A DNA stretch of 48,719 bases from Bacteroidota bacterium. Lineage in GTDB: Bacteria > Bacteroidota > Bacteroidia > Chitinophagales > Saprospiraceae. Each line of letters begins with the position of its first letter. Position 1 is the first letter of the stretch. Below the pieces are notes generated by a model. The model was not told the origin of the DNA. It made no database searches and saw only the letters and a program-made list of their open reading frames with translations. The stretch lies in assembly GCA_024642705.1 (NCBI GenBank), contig JAHEAQ010000026.1:1-48719 (forward strand), in the 5' to 3' direction. The position numbers and the translations under genes were made by a program. Shown in pieces: positions 1 to 8,073 of the stretch.

Positions 1-781
1 CTTTTTCTTTTTCCGCGTTGATTGCAGCAACAAAAGATCCTGATAATATACCTGTAGGTAATGCAACAAGTCCTATTCCAAGTAATGCAATAATTCCTGC
101 TAAAATCCTTCCAGCTGCAGTAACCGGATAGACATCTCCATATCCCACAGTAGTCAATGTAGCTATCGCCCACCACATAGACGAATAAATATTCGGAAAT
201 GCATCTGGCTGACTGTCATGTTCTACAGTAAATACAAGTGCAGAAGCTAGAACCAATAAAATGCCAGTCATGAAAATAGTAATGAAAAGTTTTTCTTTCT
301 CTTCTTTCATGACATCACCTATCATTTTCATTGAGCTGCTATACCTATTCAATTTGAATATTCTAAGCAATCTCATAAGTCTTAAGACTCTTATAAATCG
401 CAAATCAATTCCAGCAGATTCACCAGCAAAACTTGCCAAAAACTCAATATAGAATGGGAGAATAGCTAGTAAATCCACAATCGCCATAGGCGATGTCATA
501 TACTTCAGCACGGCTTTGCCAGGAGTTAATTCTGGATATGCATACCTTGCCGTGTAAATCCGAGAAAGATATTCAATTGTAAATATAACCACAGCAACCA
601 CTTCAAACCAATAAAATAATTGCTCATGCGCAATATTTATGGTTTCTTCAGATTGCACAATTACTGCTATAATACTTAATATTATGAGCATCATGATGAA
701 AGTACTTATCCTATCGTTACTTTTTAGTTCGGCAACATTATCATCATCAATTAATTTGAAAACATATTTACGTAAGCCCAT
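1..781 (-). CDS. Voltage-gated potassium channel (VIC superfamily), 3' end missing
   Basis: The reading frame opens with ATG at 781 and stays open to the left edge, giving about 260 residues, so the C-terminus is missing. It shows a six-TM voltage-gated cation channel. Hydrophobic S1 lies near residues 27-40. An arginine-rich S4 reads RFIRVLRLMRLLRIFKLNR. The pore loop carries the K+ selectivity filter TTVGYGDVYP, followed by the hydrophobic S6. The filter and S4 make a K+-selective, voltage-sensing channel of the inner membrane very likely. Its start lies only 2 bp after the stop codon of the VWA/FHA gene, so it is probably the last visible gene of the ubiquitin-like operon. Any RCK or other cytoplasmic domain would lie outside the window. 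Confidence 0.9.
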   Translation of the reverse strand, partial: MGLRKYVFKLIDDDNVAELKSNDRISTFIMMLIILSIIAVIVQSEETINIAHEQLFYWFEVVAVVIFTIEYLSRIYTARYAYPELTPGKAVLKYMTSPMAIVDLLAILPFYIEFLASFAGESAGIDLRFIRVLRLMRLLRIFKLNRYSSSMKMIGDVMKEEKEKLFITIFMTGILLVLASALVFTVEHDSQPDAFPNIYSSMWWAIATLTTVGYGDVYPVTAAGRILAGIIALLGIGLVALPTGILSGSFVAAINAEKEK

Positions 782-783
782 TG

Positions 784-3123
784 TTAACTTCTTTTTTCTT
801 TGTATTGCATTCTAGAAATACTATATCGACCAAGTTGAATGATATCTGCATTTTGGAGTGCAGTTTTTTGATTCACTGGTAAAATAACTCCATTGACCAT
901 TGTTTCTACTAAAGGTATAATATGTACATTCCCGCCCTGATAAACCAATTTAGCGTGCCTATCATCAACGTGAGAATCTTCCCACTTGATAAATACATAA
1001 CATTTCGAAGCCCTACCAATATAGATTTCCATTCCTTTTTTCAGCCATTTACTTATAGGTTTTACCATACCTGTATATTCTTTAGGAGATAAATATATTA
1101 ATTCAAAATCTTCAAGATTTGAAATAACTGTAACTATAAGCGCACCTAATACGCCTCCCAATGTAATAAAGCTGAGCAATTTTGCCAAAGCGTCATTTGG
1201 AGTAATGAAAGAAATTCCCGCATAAATAAGATAACCGACAATAGATGCAACTACACAGCCAAAAACACCTCTTTTCAGTTCTACAGTTGATTTCAGACTT
1301 AAAATTGCTCCAAAAGCAATTCCAAAAACAGTCCAAATTAGAATGCCTGCGAGGAATGGTTTTGGTAGTATTAGATATTGAAACATATATCCATTGAAAA
1401 ATATAATAAAAGATATAAGTATACCGATTATTCCTCTTAAAATAATTCTGCCAATAGAAAATTTACGTGAATGACCTCTTTCTTCAACAATAGCAATAGC
1501 GATAATTAAACTTGCACCAATAAACAATCCAATTAATGTCTGATCAATCAATTCAGGAATACTCTTCAACATGGATTCACCTCCCCTTAATTCAAGAAAA
1601 CGGGCTTGCATTGATTCCGAGTTGAACCAATTGGTAATAACAGTATATAATCCTTTGAAATTACTTATTTGAACTATGGCATAAAGTACCCATGCTGTAA
1701 ATCCGCCAACAGCGCCAAACCACAACCAATTCAAGATTCTAAATACGCCTTGTTGTGAGAAAAAATTACTTTGAATGTCTTCTCCTCCAGATCCGTTACA
1801 TGGGTCTGAAAATTCCATACAATTTGGATAATTGGGGCAATGACCAAGAGCATCCCAAGTGCCCAAAGATGTCATTTGACTGCATTTTACTACTACAAGA
1901 TCTCCCTCTTGAAAGGCATCTTGAGTAATAGGGTCTCTTTTAACTTTATTTGCCTCAGGTACGTACGGAACTACAAACTTTTTCTTAAATTCTCTTTTCT
2001 TTAAGTAGGGAACTAAATACATTAAAACGGCAAGTAACCCACCTATTATACCAATGCCAATCAGTAAATAAATTGCCCAAAATAAAGGAGTAAGTGTAGC
2101 TGCACTAACTGCTAAATTTATAGGTTCAATAAAAGACCCACCCCTATAATCATAAGAATCTATCATAGCAGAAGGCAATCCTTTTGCTTGCCAATTCAAA
2201 AAAAGTTTCCTACTCTCCCCTTTATAAATAGGTTGTGTTGTTTTTAACTTTATTTGATAGGTAACTGAATATTGCGAAAGTATATTCAGAAAAATTTGTA
2301 CAAGACCGTCTGGGCTATCCGAGTAAATGTACTTATCAATTGAATTTTTTGTTAAACCAGGAATTACTTTTAAGAAGGTTGTATCGGCACCTGCACCTAA
2401 ACCAATTGGATAAAAAGCCAAGTCATTGGTCTCGTCTTCCAACTTAATAGTCGCATATACATCATCTGCGTTATATGGTAGAACGTTATTGACCTTGTAA
2501 TAACTGTTCATACTTAAATCATTTTCCCCATCAGAAAGCAATATGATTACTTTCTTACCTTGAAAATTTTTCATTTCTTGGGTCTTCACAATAGTAGCTC
2601 TGTAAAGATCAGTCCCCTTTCCTTTTCCAATTGGAGGAACAGGATATTGATCTAAATTTGCCTCAATATTGCTTTTGTTGACTTCAACATTCTCAAATAT
2701 GTCGTCATGAAATGCGGTCAAGAAAAACTTAGATCCTGGTGGCAAAGTAACACTTTGAATCGTATTAAAAATAGCTTCTTTTGCTTTTATTAATCTATCA
2801 TCGTCGCGCATACTACCACTCCAATCTAAAACAAAGAGAATGGAATAAATATCTTTATTATCATTTCCTAGTTCCTCAAATCTATAGAATGATAAAGGGT
2901 AGCTTTTACCATCGATTAATTCTGTAAATTTCGCTGTATTGCTATTAAAAACAGCATTGTTAATCCGCGGAGCTAATACCGTAGCATCCACTGTGTTGGT
3001 TTCCTGATTAATATTTACTGATAGAATTCTAGCTCTTTCTACTGCACCATCCTTTTGGCTAGAAATTGAATTGGTGAGAGAGAAGCAAATGCTTGCTATT
3101 AAAATACCCCGAATTATGTTCAT
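784..3123 (-). CDS. VWA domain / multi-TM / FHA domain membrane protein with Cys-rich RING-like insert
   Basis: 779 residues starting at an ATG. An N-terminal signal sequence (1-20) precedes an exported von Willebrand factor A domain (about 90-285) with an intact MIDAS (D100-W-S-G-S, T171, D198). A TM helix follows at about 345-373. A cytosolic stretch at about 405-445 holds C414, C429, C435 and C442 in a pattern like a degenerate treble-clef/RING (GHCPNYPNC). Several more TM helices span 460-668, and a C-terminal FHA domain (about 697-770) carries GRAS, SH and NG motifs for phosphothreonine binding. It looks like a transmembrane sensor or scaffold that links an outside VWA ligand site to cytosolic phospho-signalling. 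It follows the JAMM gene by 16 bp in the ubiquitin-like operon. A role as E3-like scaffold is inference. Confidence 0.82.
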   Translation of the reverse strand: MNIIRGILIASICFSLTNSISSQKDGAVERARILSVNINQETNTVDATVLAPRINNAVFNSNTAKFTELIDGKSYPLSFYRFEELGNDNKDIYSILFVLDWSGSMRDDDRLIKAKEAIFNTIQSVTLPPGSKFFLTAFHDDIFENVEVNKSNIEANLDQYPVPPIGKGKGTDLYRATIVKTQEMKNFQGKKVIILLSDGENDLSMNSYYKVNNVLPYNADDVYATIKLEDETNDLAFYPIGLGAGADTTFLKVIPGLTKNSIDKYIYSDSPDGLVQIFLNILSQYSVTYQIKLKTTQPIYKGESRKLFLNWQAKGLPSAMIDSYDYRGGSFIEPINLAVSAATLTPLFWAIYLLIGIGIIGGLLAVLMYLVPYLKKREFKKKFVVPYVPEANKVKRDPITQDAFQEGDLVVVKCSQMTSLGTWDALGHCPNYPNCMEFSDPCNGSGGEDIQSNFFSQQGVFRILNWLWFGAVGGFTAWVLYAIVQISNFKGLYTVITNWFNSESMQARFLELRGGESMLKSIPELIDQTLIGLFIGASLIIAIAIVEERGHSRKFSIGRIILRGIIGILISFIIFFNGYMFQYLILPKPFLAGILIWTVFGIAFGAILSLKSTVELKRGVFGCVVASIVGYLIYAGISFITPNDALAKLLSFITLGGVLGALIVTVISNLEDFELIYLSPKEYTGMVKPISKWLKKGMEIYIGRASKCYVFIKWEDSHVDDRHAKLVYQGGNVHIIPLVETMVNGVILPVNQKTALQNADIIQLGRYSISRMQYKEKRS

Positions 3124-3139
3124 ATGTTATATCGAATGC

Positions 3140-5437
3140 TTAAATATTTTCAATTTTCTTCCAACTAAACCATTTTGCTCCCTTTCGCCTATGTTCAACA
3201 TTATTAATTGTTCCGTTCATTTTTCTTGTAAAAAATGCAGCGTCCAAAGTATTTGTTAAACTGTCAATTTCCATTGCAATTTGAAATTTTTGTGGAAAAT
3301 GTCTTTGTACTGATAAATCTGAATTTGAAAGAAATAGCCCATGTCCAGGATGAGTGTGAAACCATCCAATCACATCTTTATCAGGATGATGATCTTGTGC
3401 ATCTCCTAATTCTTGTACTAAAGTAGCCGTGCCAATCTCAATCTTAAATACATCATGATATTCAGGAACAAATGGAACAAATTCTTCCATTGTTACTTTT
3501 ATTTCTCCTGTAGATTTGTCTTCTTGATGAAATCCCATTAAGAACCCTCCAACTTCTGGAATTGCTCCTTCCATTTCAACGATTGCTTTATCTAAGTTTT
3601 CTTCTTTAAGGAATTTGCCCAATGCCTTGATGCATTCATTACTGATGTATAATTCTTTGATCGCTGTGTCAGGCCATAACTCAGTCAAATCAAGATGTGC
3701 ATATTTATTGGCTTTTAGGGCTTCTTCAAATTGTTCTGCATTCTTAAAACCTCCAATAACATCTCTTTTTGTGATTTTCATTTTCCCAGAGGCTTTTATT
3801 TTATCGCCCCCATTTGATGGCACAAAAACCTTATCTGGCCTGTTAATGGTTATTTTCTTAGGGGAAATCTTTTTATCAGGTTCTTCATTGATCATTTTCA
3901 CCATTGGATTTGCCATAACTTTTTGGTTTTCATGCATTTCCTGAGCCCGTTTCAAATATTCTGATCTTTTCGTTTGTTTCTTTTTATTAAAAAAGAACAT
4001 AGCTCCACCCCCAATAATAATAGCTCCTATTAATAATCCTAGAATAAGAAGTAAATTTGTTTTTTTAGGTGAAACATCCGCATTAATTGGAAAAGATGCA
4101 ATTGATTCTGTAGTGAAATCTCTTAAGATAACCTTTTCATATTTTCCTTCCATTCCAGAAGAACTTAATTTTTCATAAGTGATTGTAATCTGGTTAGCAA
4201 TATCAGGAAGTAATTCATCAAATCTAGCTTCAGGATGAGATTCTGATTCTCCTCCTTTAAAAAATTCTGCAGTAAAAGGAGCAACTCCGCCTTCTATGGA
4301 AAATACAAAATCGTTGCCAGAATTATCAATTTTAGCTTTAAATCTATTATCAATTTTAAAGGAATATTTGTTCCCTGTAGCTTTTTCATTGACATTAATG
4401 GTATATAATTTACTGCCATTTACTTTTAAGTCGAAAATATTACCTCCATTTTTAAATAATTCAATGTCATCAGCATCAGAAAAAGTAATATCTACTTCTT
4501 TTAGATGAGAGAGATCCAAAGTGTAAATGTTATTATCTTTTTTTGTAAGAGAATTATCCCCAGAAAGTGTTTCAGTTTCGTTAACAATAAGAACATTAGC
4601 ATCTTCGCCCAATTTTGCTCTTGCTGCATCAGCATATTTAGAATCCGGATAATTTTCAAGGAATTCACGTAATAATTCTTCATCATTTGAATCTCCCAAT
4701 TCATCCCAAGCTTCTTGGTCTGTTTTTACTTGAGATGCACTTTGTACAGAAGAGGCTGTTTCAGTTCCATTTTTCTTTTGTAAGCTTGTTAAAGTTTTAT
4801 TTGCTGTGTTAAGGATTCCTTCTTTTTTGGCAATACTATTGTTTTCATATTTCTTAATGAACTTAGTAATTGCTTGGACATCTTTTTTATTGGTATTTTT
4901 CCATTCTTTTTTAATATCAGCAACTTCACCAATTTGCTTATTGCTTGATTTGGGTTGTTTAATACCGACCATTTTGAAACTTTGCAAAAATTTGCCATTA
5001 ATTTCATCTGCAGCAAATGGCACAGTTAATGAGAAGTCCCCATCTTCAAATACTTTGAACTTTATATCTACGTCAATTTTAGAAGAGGGCTTAAGCGTGT
5101 ATTGAGATCTTTCAGAACTTATCTGAATATTTTGTACGTCACTTGGCTTAATATCAGATCGAGAAATTTGGATAGAACTTTCAATATGTTCATCCTCAAA
5201 CCAACTTAAATCTTGCAATCTTAAAAGAAGTTCAACTACCTCTCCTTGAGCTTCAATTTCTGGAGAACTACCTTTTAATTTAAGAAGTTTGGCCCCTCGA
5301 ACTTCATAGAGTTGAGTTTTGAATCTCCCAAGGAGACGGTCTGTATTATCTAATATTTTTACTTGGTCTTGACTATAGCCAACTACCTTAAATATTAGAC
5401 AAAATATCAGTAAACTAATATATCGTTTATTATTCAT
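3140..5437 (-). CDS. Membrane-anchored JAMM/MPN (JAB) metalloprotease, putative deconjugating peptidase
   Basis: 765 residues from the ATG at 5437; a TTG one codon upstream (5440) is less likely. Layout: signal peptide (1-22), a periplasmic beta-rich region, two TPR-like half repeats (about 185-208 and 252-275), further beta-rich segments, one TM helix (461-483), a lysine-rich linker with KKITI-type strands, then a cytosolic MPN domain (about 595-750). The JAMM zinc motif is complete: E628 in PEVGGFLMG, then H694-T-H696, S704 and D707 in HTHPGHGLFLSNSD. JAMM enzymes cleave isopeptide or Gly-X bonds of ubiquitin-like proteins. Beside E1, E2 and Ubl genes, this one probably processes or removes the Ubl at the inner face of the membrane. 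Fusion to a large exported sensor region is unusual for a JAMM enzyme. Confidence 0.87.
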   Translation of the reverse strand: MNNKRYISLLIFCLIFKVVGYSQDQVKILDNTDRLLGRFKTQLYEVRGAKLLKLKGSSPEIEAQGEVVELLLRLQDLSWFEDEHIESSIQISRSDIKPSDVQNIQISSERSQYTLKPSSKIDVDIKFKVFEDGDFSLTVPFAADEINGKFLQSFKMVGIKQPKSSNKQIGEVADIKKEWKNTNKKDVQAITKFIKKYENNSIAKKEGILNTANKTLTSLQKKNGTETASSVQSASQVKTDQEAWDELGDSNDEELLREFLENYPDSKYADAARAKLGEDANVLIVNETETLSGDNSLTKKDNNIYTLDLSHLKEVDITFSDADDIELFKNGGNIFDLKVNGSKLYTINVNEKATGNKYSFKIDNRFKAKIDNSGNDFVFSIEGGVAPFTAEFFKGGESESHPEARFDELLPDIANQITITYEKLSSSGMEGKYEKVILRDFTTESIASFPINADVSPKKTNLLLILGLLIGAIIIGGGAMFFFNKKKQTKRSEYLKRAQEMHENQKVMANPMVKMINEEPDKKISPKKITINRPDKVFVPSNGGDKIKASGKMKITKRDVIGGFKNAEQFEEALKANKYAHLDLTELWPDTAIKELYISNECIKALGKFLKEENLDKAIVEMEGAIPEVGGFLMGFHQEDKSTGEIKVTMEEFVPFVPEYHDVFKIEIGTATLVQELGDAQDHHPDKDVIGWFHTHPGHGLFLSNSDLSVQRHFPQKFQIAMEIDSLTNTLDAAFFTRKMNGTINNVEHRRKGAKWFSWKKIENI

Positions 5438-5469
5438 CAATTGATTCGTTTGGACTAAAGAAGTAAAGA

Positions 5470-6285
5470 TTATTTATCCTTTTTATGGATAACTATTTTC
5501 TTTTGTTCAGCAGCTTTTTTAGCTACAATATTTATTTTCATTCTTCCTGGTGAAGCACTTGTAGATGTTTGTTCTTTTTCGTTATCTTCATTTATCGGAT
5601 CTTCGAAAACTTCTACCTTCGGTTCCGGCGGTGCCATTTGAACCGATTTTATAACAGGCACGACAGGTTCTTTAACAGGCGCTTCCTCAGCTGGTTTTCT
5701 ATCTTTTGAAACATCAATATTAACAAGTTGTGTATTGTCAACTGCAATTTCTTTGTACTTGTTGACAATGCCATTGGGTTCTGCATATTCTAACACCCAT
5801 CTAGCGGCCTTAATATCTTCAGGAAAAGGTGGTGTATTTTCTGCATGGTATTGCTTGAATTGCAGAATTTCTCCCATTCTCACAACTAAAAGATACAAAT
5901 CATAACCTAATCCAAAACCTTTTGTATTTCCACAAATCCTTCCTTTATATTTTCCTTCTGATTTTATATTAGGATGCCACAAGTTAGTTTGCATATATAA
6001 CTCTGGTGGTTCAATAGGATATTTAGGAGGAAAAGTAACTTTTGCAATATGATGGTTTCCATAAATAGGACTCTGATCTGGATTAATCCCGACTATGCTT
6101 TTGAAATTGAAGTGAAAATGATACTCACATGGAATTTTGATTGAACCTCTTGTTTCAATGACTTCCCATTTAATAACATCACTTTGAACTTCAAAAAGAG
6201 ATAAATGATCTTTAGCTAATCTTTTATAAAAAGGATTTTTCTTGAAAAAATCTGAGCTAAAATCATATGTAGGTTTGTTAGACAT
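5470..6285 (-). CDS. Ubiquitin-conjugating enzyme E2-like (UBC fold) protein
   Basis: 271 residues from ATG. The UBC fold spans about 15-170, with the [12 protein letters not shown] strand-turn segment, the HPN tripeptide at 104-106 and the candidate active-site cysteine C118 in GRICGN. This spacing matches E2 enzymes, where HPN stabilises the oxyanion and Cys carries the Ubl thioester. The Trp-Ser-Pro stretch of eukaryotic E2s after the Cys is not present, as in other bacterial E2-like proteins. A Pro/Glu-rich linker (195-245) leads to a lysine-rich tail with two short strands ([17 protein letters not shown]). The gene lies between the Ubl gene (54 bp upstream) and the JAMM gene (32 bp downstream). 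It probably accepts the Ubl from the adjacent E1. Confidence 0.88.
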   Translation of the reverse strand: MSNKPTYDFSSDFFKKNPFYKRLAKDHLSLFEVQSDVIKWEVIETRGSIKIPCEYHFHFNFKSIVGINPDQSPIYGNHHIAKVTFPPKYPIEPPELYMQTNLWHPNIKSEGKYKGRICGNTKGFGLGYDLYLLVVRMGEILQFKQYHAENTPPFPEDIKAARWVLEYAEPNGIVNKYKEIAVDNTQLVNIDVSKDRKPAEEAPVKEPVVPVIKSVQMAPPEPKVEVFEDPINEDNEKEQTSTSASPGRMKINIVAKKAAEQKKIVIHKKDK

Positions 6286-6339
6286 GATTCTAAATTTAAG
6301 ATAAAAAATGTTTTAAAGCAATACTAAGCATTGAGAAAA

Positions 6340-6621
6340 TTATTTCCCAGGAACTAATCTTGGTGCTAGATACAAAGTGTCACCTTCTTGTATTTGCAAG
6401 TCGAAAAGTGTTTTCGTATCTCCGATTGAAACATTTTTTCTTTTAAAAATAAGATCATAAACATAGGGGTTTCCTTCGGGATCAACTCTTGGTGCAACTT
6501 CTGCTGCTAAAAGTTCTTCTTTGATTTCTTTACCGGTAGAGTAGATTGGTAATTCAACTTCTAATTCATCACCGCTAGGCATCACCCTAACAACAATTCC
6601 CATTACTTCTGAGTTAGACAT
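6340..6621 (-). CDS. Ubiquitin-like (YukD/EsaB-like beta-grasp) protein
   Basis: 93 residues from ATG. The pattern fits a beta-grasp fold: strand (VVRVMPSGDELEVELP), helix (TGKEIKEELLAAE), strands (YDLIFKRKNV) and a closing IQEGDTLYLAPRLV. Size and layout match YukD/EsaB-type ubiquitin-like proteins. The C-terminus reads LVPGK, with one glycine followed by a lysine instead of the usual exposed Gly-Gly. Trimming of the final Lys, perhaps by the JAMM protein of the same operon, would be needed to expose a C-terminal Gly for E1 adenylation; this is inference. The gene lies 45 bp downstream of E1 and 54 bp upstream of E2, so it is the likely modifier of this system. Confidence 0.82.
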   Translation of the reverse strand: MSNSEVMGIVVRVMPSGDELEVELPIYSTGKEIKEELLAAEVAPRVDPEGNPYVYDLIFKRKNVSIGDTKTLFDLQIQEGDTLYLAPRLVPGK

Positions 6622-6666
6622 AATTATATTGGTTTTTGTACTTTAATAAGGTTTTTGTTAAATATA

Positions 6667-7893
6667 TTAATTATAATTTAAAAACGATTCATCTCCAGTT
6701 AATTCTACAAAATAGGTGTCTTCGCTGGTTTCTACTGTCAATATATGCAAAGGCGGTATTCCAACATCTTTTAGTTTTAAATCAAGGTTTGGAAATTTGC
6801 TATTAATTCTATCCGCATATTTTGTAATTCCAATTGGCTCCCCTGGTTCTGCTTGATATATAGTTTGTTTGTTTTCAGAAAAATGTGGCTCAGGAATAAT
6901 TAATTCATAAGTAATTTCTGACTTCATTGAAGCTATTTCTAATATAATTTTATAATTTAATTGAATATTAATTTCATCATCTTTAAAATGAGCTTTGAGC
7001 CATTTCAGGCATTCAGCAATCGTCATTTCATTGGTTAATTCTTTACTTTTTATAAGCTCTTCATCTTTAATTACATAATGACTGTCGCATTCTTCCCTTA
7101 CTGGTTCAGTTTTGAATTGAATTATCCAATTGTTCATACCATCATATTTAAATTGCTCTCCAGCCATAGATTGCTTTTCATTCCCATGAATAACTTTAAT
7201 AGCTTCTTGAACCTGCATTGCTGCTATGATAGAAGATGAAATAGGTGTGGTTGGCACTCTCCCTTGGGTTGAATTTCTTTGAGCAATATCGGCGCACCCC
7301 ATTTTGAATCTAATATTTTCCCAATCTACGTTAGTTAATGCACATTCATAGCAACTCGTACCATTTTTATATACATTTAATTGCCCAGACAAATTTTCTA
7401 TTGCTCCATCTATCCAAACTTTTCCAACTTTATAGGCATACCTATTAATAAATAATCTGGCAATTCTGTTATCAAGACATCCAATAATAACATCCATTCT
7501 TCGCAAAACACCCAGTCCTACATCAATCATAATATCTCCATTGACCGTTTGCACTTTTACATTAGGGTTAATATCTTTAATTCTTTCTCCAGCAATTTCA
7601 CATTTAAATTTATTAAGTTTAATGTCTTGAGTCCTGAATAAAACAGATCGGCAAAGATTTGCATATTCAATGGTATCAAAATCTACTATAAAAATAGAAC
7701 CAACATTCATCAAGGCTAAATTCTTTAGCACTTCATTCCCAAGAGCTCCAGCGCCCACAACCATAACATTCGCTTTGCTTACTCTATCTGCATCCCACCA
7801 AGACATTAATCGAAAGGTATCATCCCAATGCTCTGTCTTAACACCTGTATTTTCCAACTTAAGCTTTGAGCCTTTCTTACTTGTTTTAGCCAT
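6667..7893 (-). CDS. E1-like ThiF/UBA-family Ubl-activating enzyme
   Basis: 408 residues from ATG. The Rossmann adenylation domain has GAGALGNE (47-54), DFDTIEYANLCRSVLF (71-86) and LDNRIAR (140-146), all hallmark E1/ThiF/MoeB motifs for ATP and Ubl tail binding. C181-x2-C184 with C269-x2-H272 probably forms the structural zinc site. C200 (KMGCADI) precedes a GRVPTTPISSSIIAAMQVQEAIK segment, placing it like the catalytic cysteine of UBA5/UBA3-type E1s. A C-terminal extension (about 285-408) of alternating strands and helices could be the E2- or Ubl-recruiting domain. As first gene of the E1-Ubl-E2-JAMM run it probably activates the YukD-like protein. An older sulfur-carrier role is possible but unlikely beside an E2 with an active-site Cys. 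Confidence 0.9.
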   Translation of the reverse strand: MAKTSKKGSKLKLENTGVKTEHWDDTFRLMSWWDADRVSKANVMVVGAGALGNEVLKNLALMNVGSIFIVDFDTIEYANLCRSVLFRTQDIKLNKFKCEIAGERIKDINPNVKVQTVNGDIMIDVGLGVLRRMDVIIGCLDNRIARLFINRYAYKVGKVWIDGAIENLSGQLNVYKNGTSCYECALTNVDWENIRFKMGCADIAQRNSTQGRVPTTPISSSIIAAMQVQEAIKVIHGNEKQSMAGEQFKYDGMNNWIIQFKTEPVREECDSHYVIKDEELIKSKELTNEMTIAECLKWLKAHFKDDEINIQLNYKIILEIASMKSEITYELIIPEPHFSENKQTIYQAEPGEPIGITKYADRINSKFPNLDLKLKDVGIPPLHILTVETSEDTYFVELTGDESFLNYN

Positions 7894-8073
7894 GTTTTCT
7901 TTTGATTATGAATAAAAAATAACAAATCAACCTATTATTTTGAAGGACCCTAAACTAATATTTTTTTTTTAGAATACCCTCATTAGGCAGTTATATTAAA
8001 CCAAAAACCTTAAAAATTATCTTTAATTTCAATTTGCAAAACATTTTTGCACTTTATAAAAAACTTTTAATTC
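7894..8073. other. Intergenic region between the STAND gene and the E1 gene
   Basis: 180 bp, very AT-rich, with a run of ten T near 7962. It is the only sizeable gap in the left locus and could hold a promoter for E1-Ubl-E2-JAMM, which would let the STAND gene be regulated apart from the rest. Confidence 0.4.
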
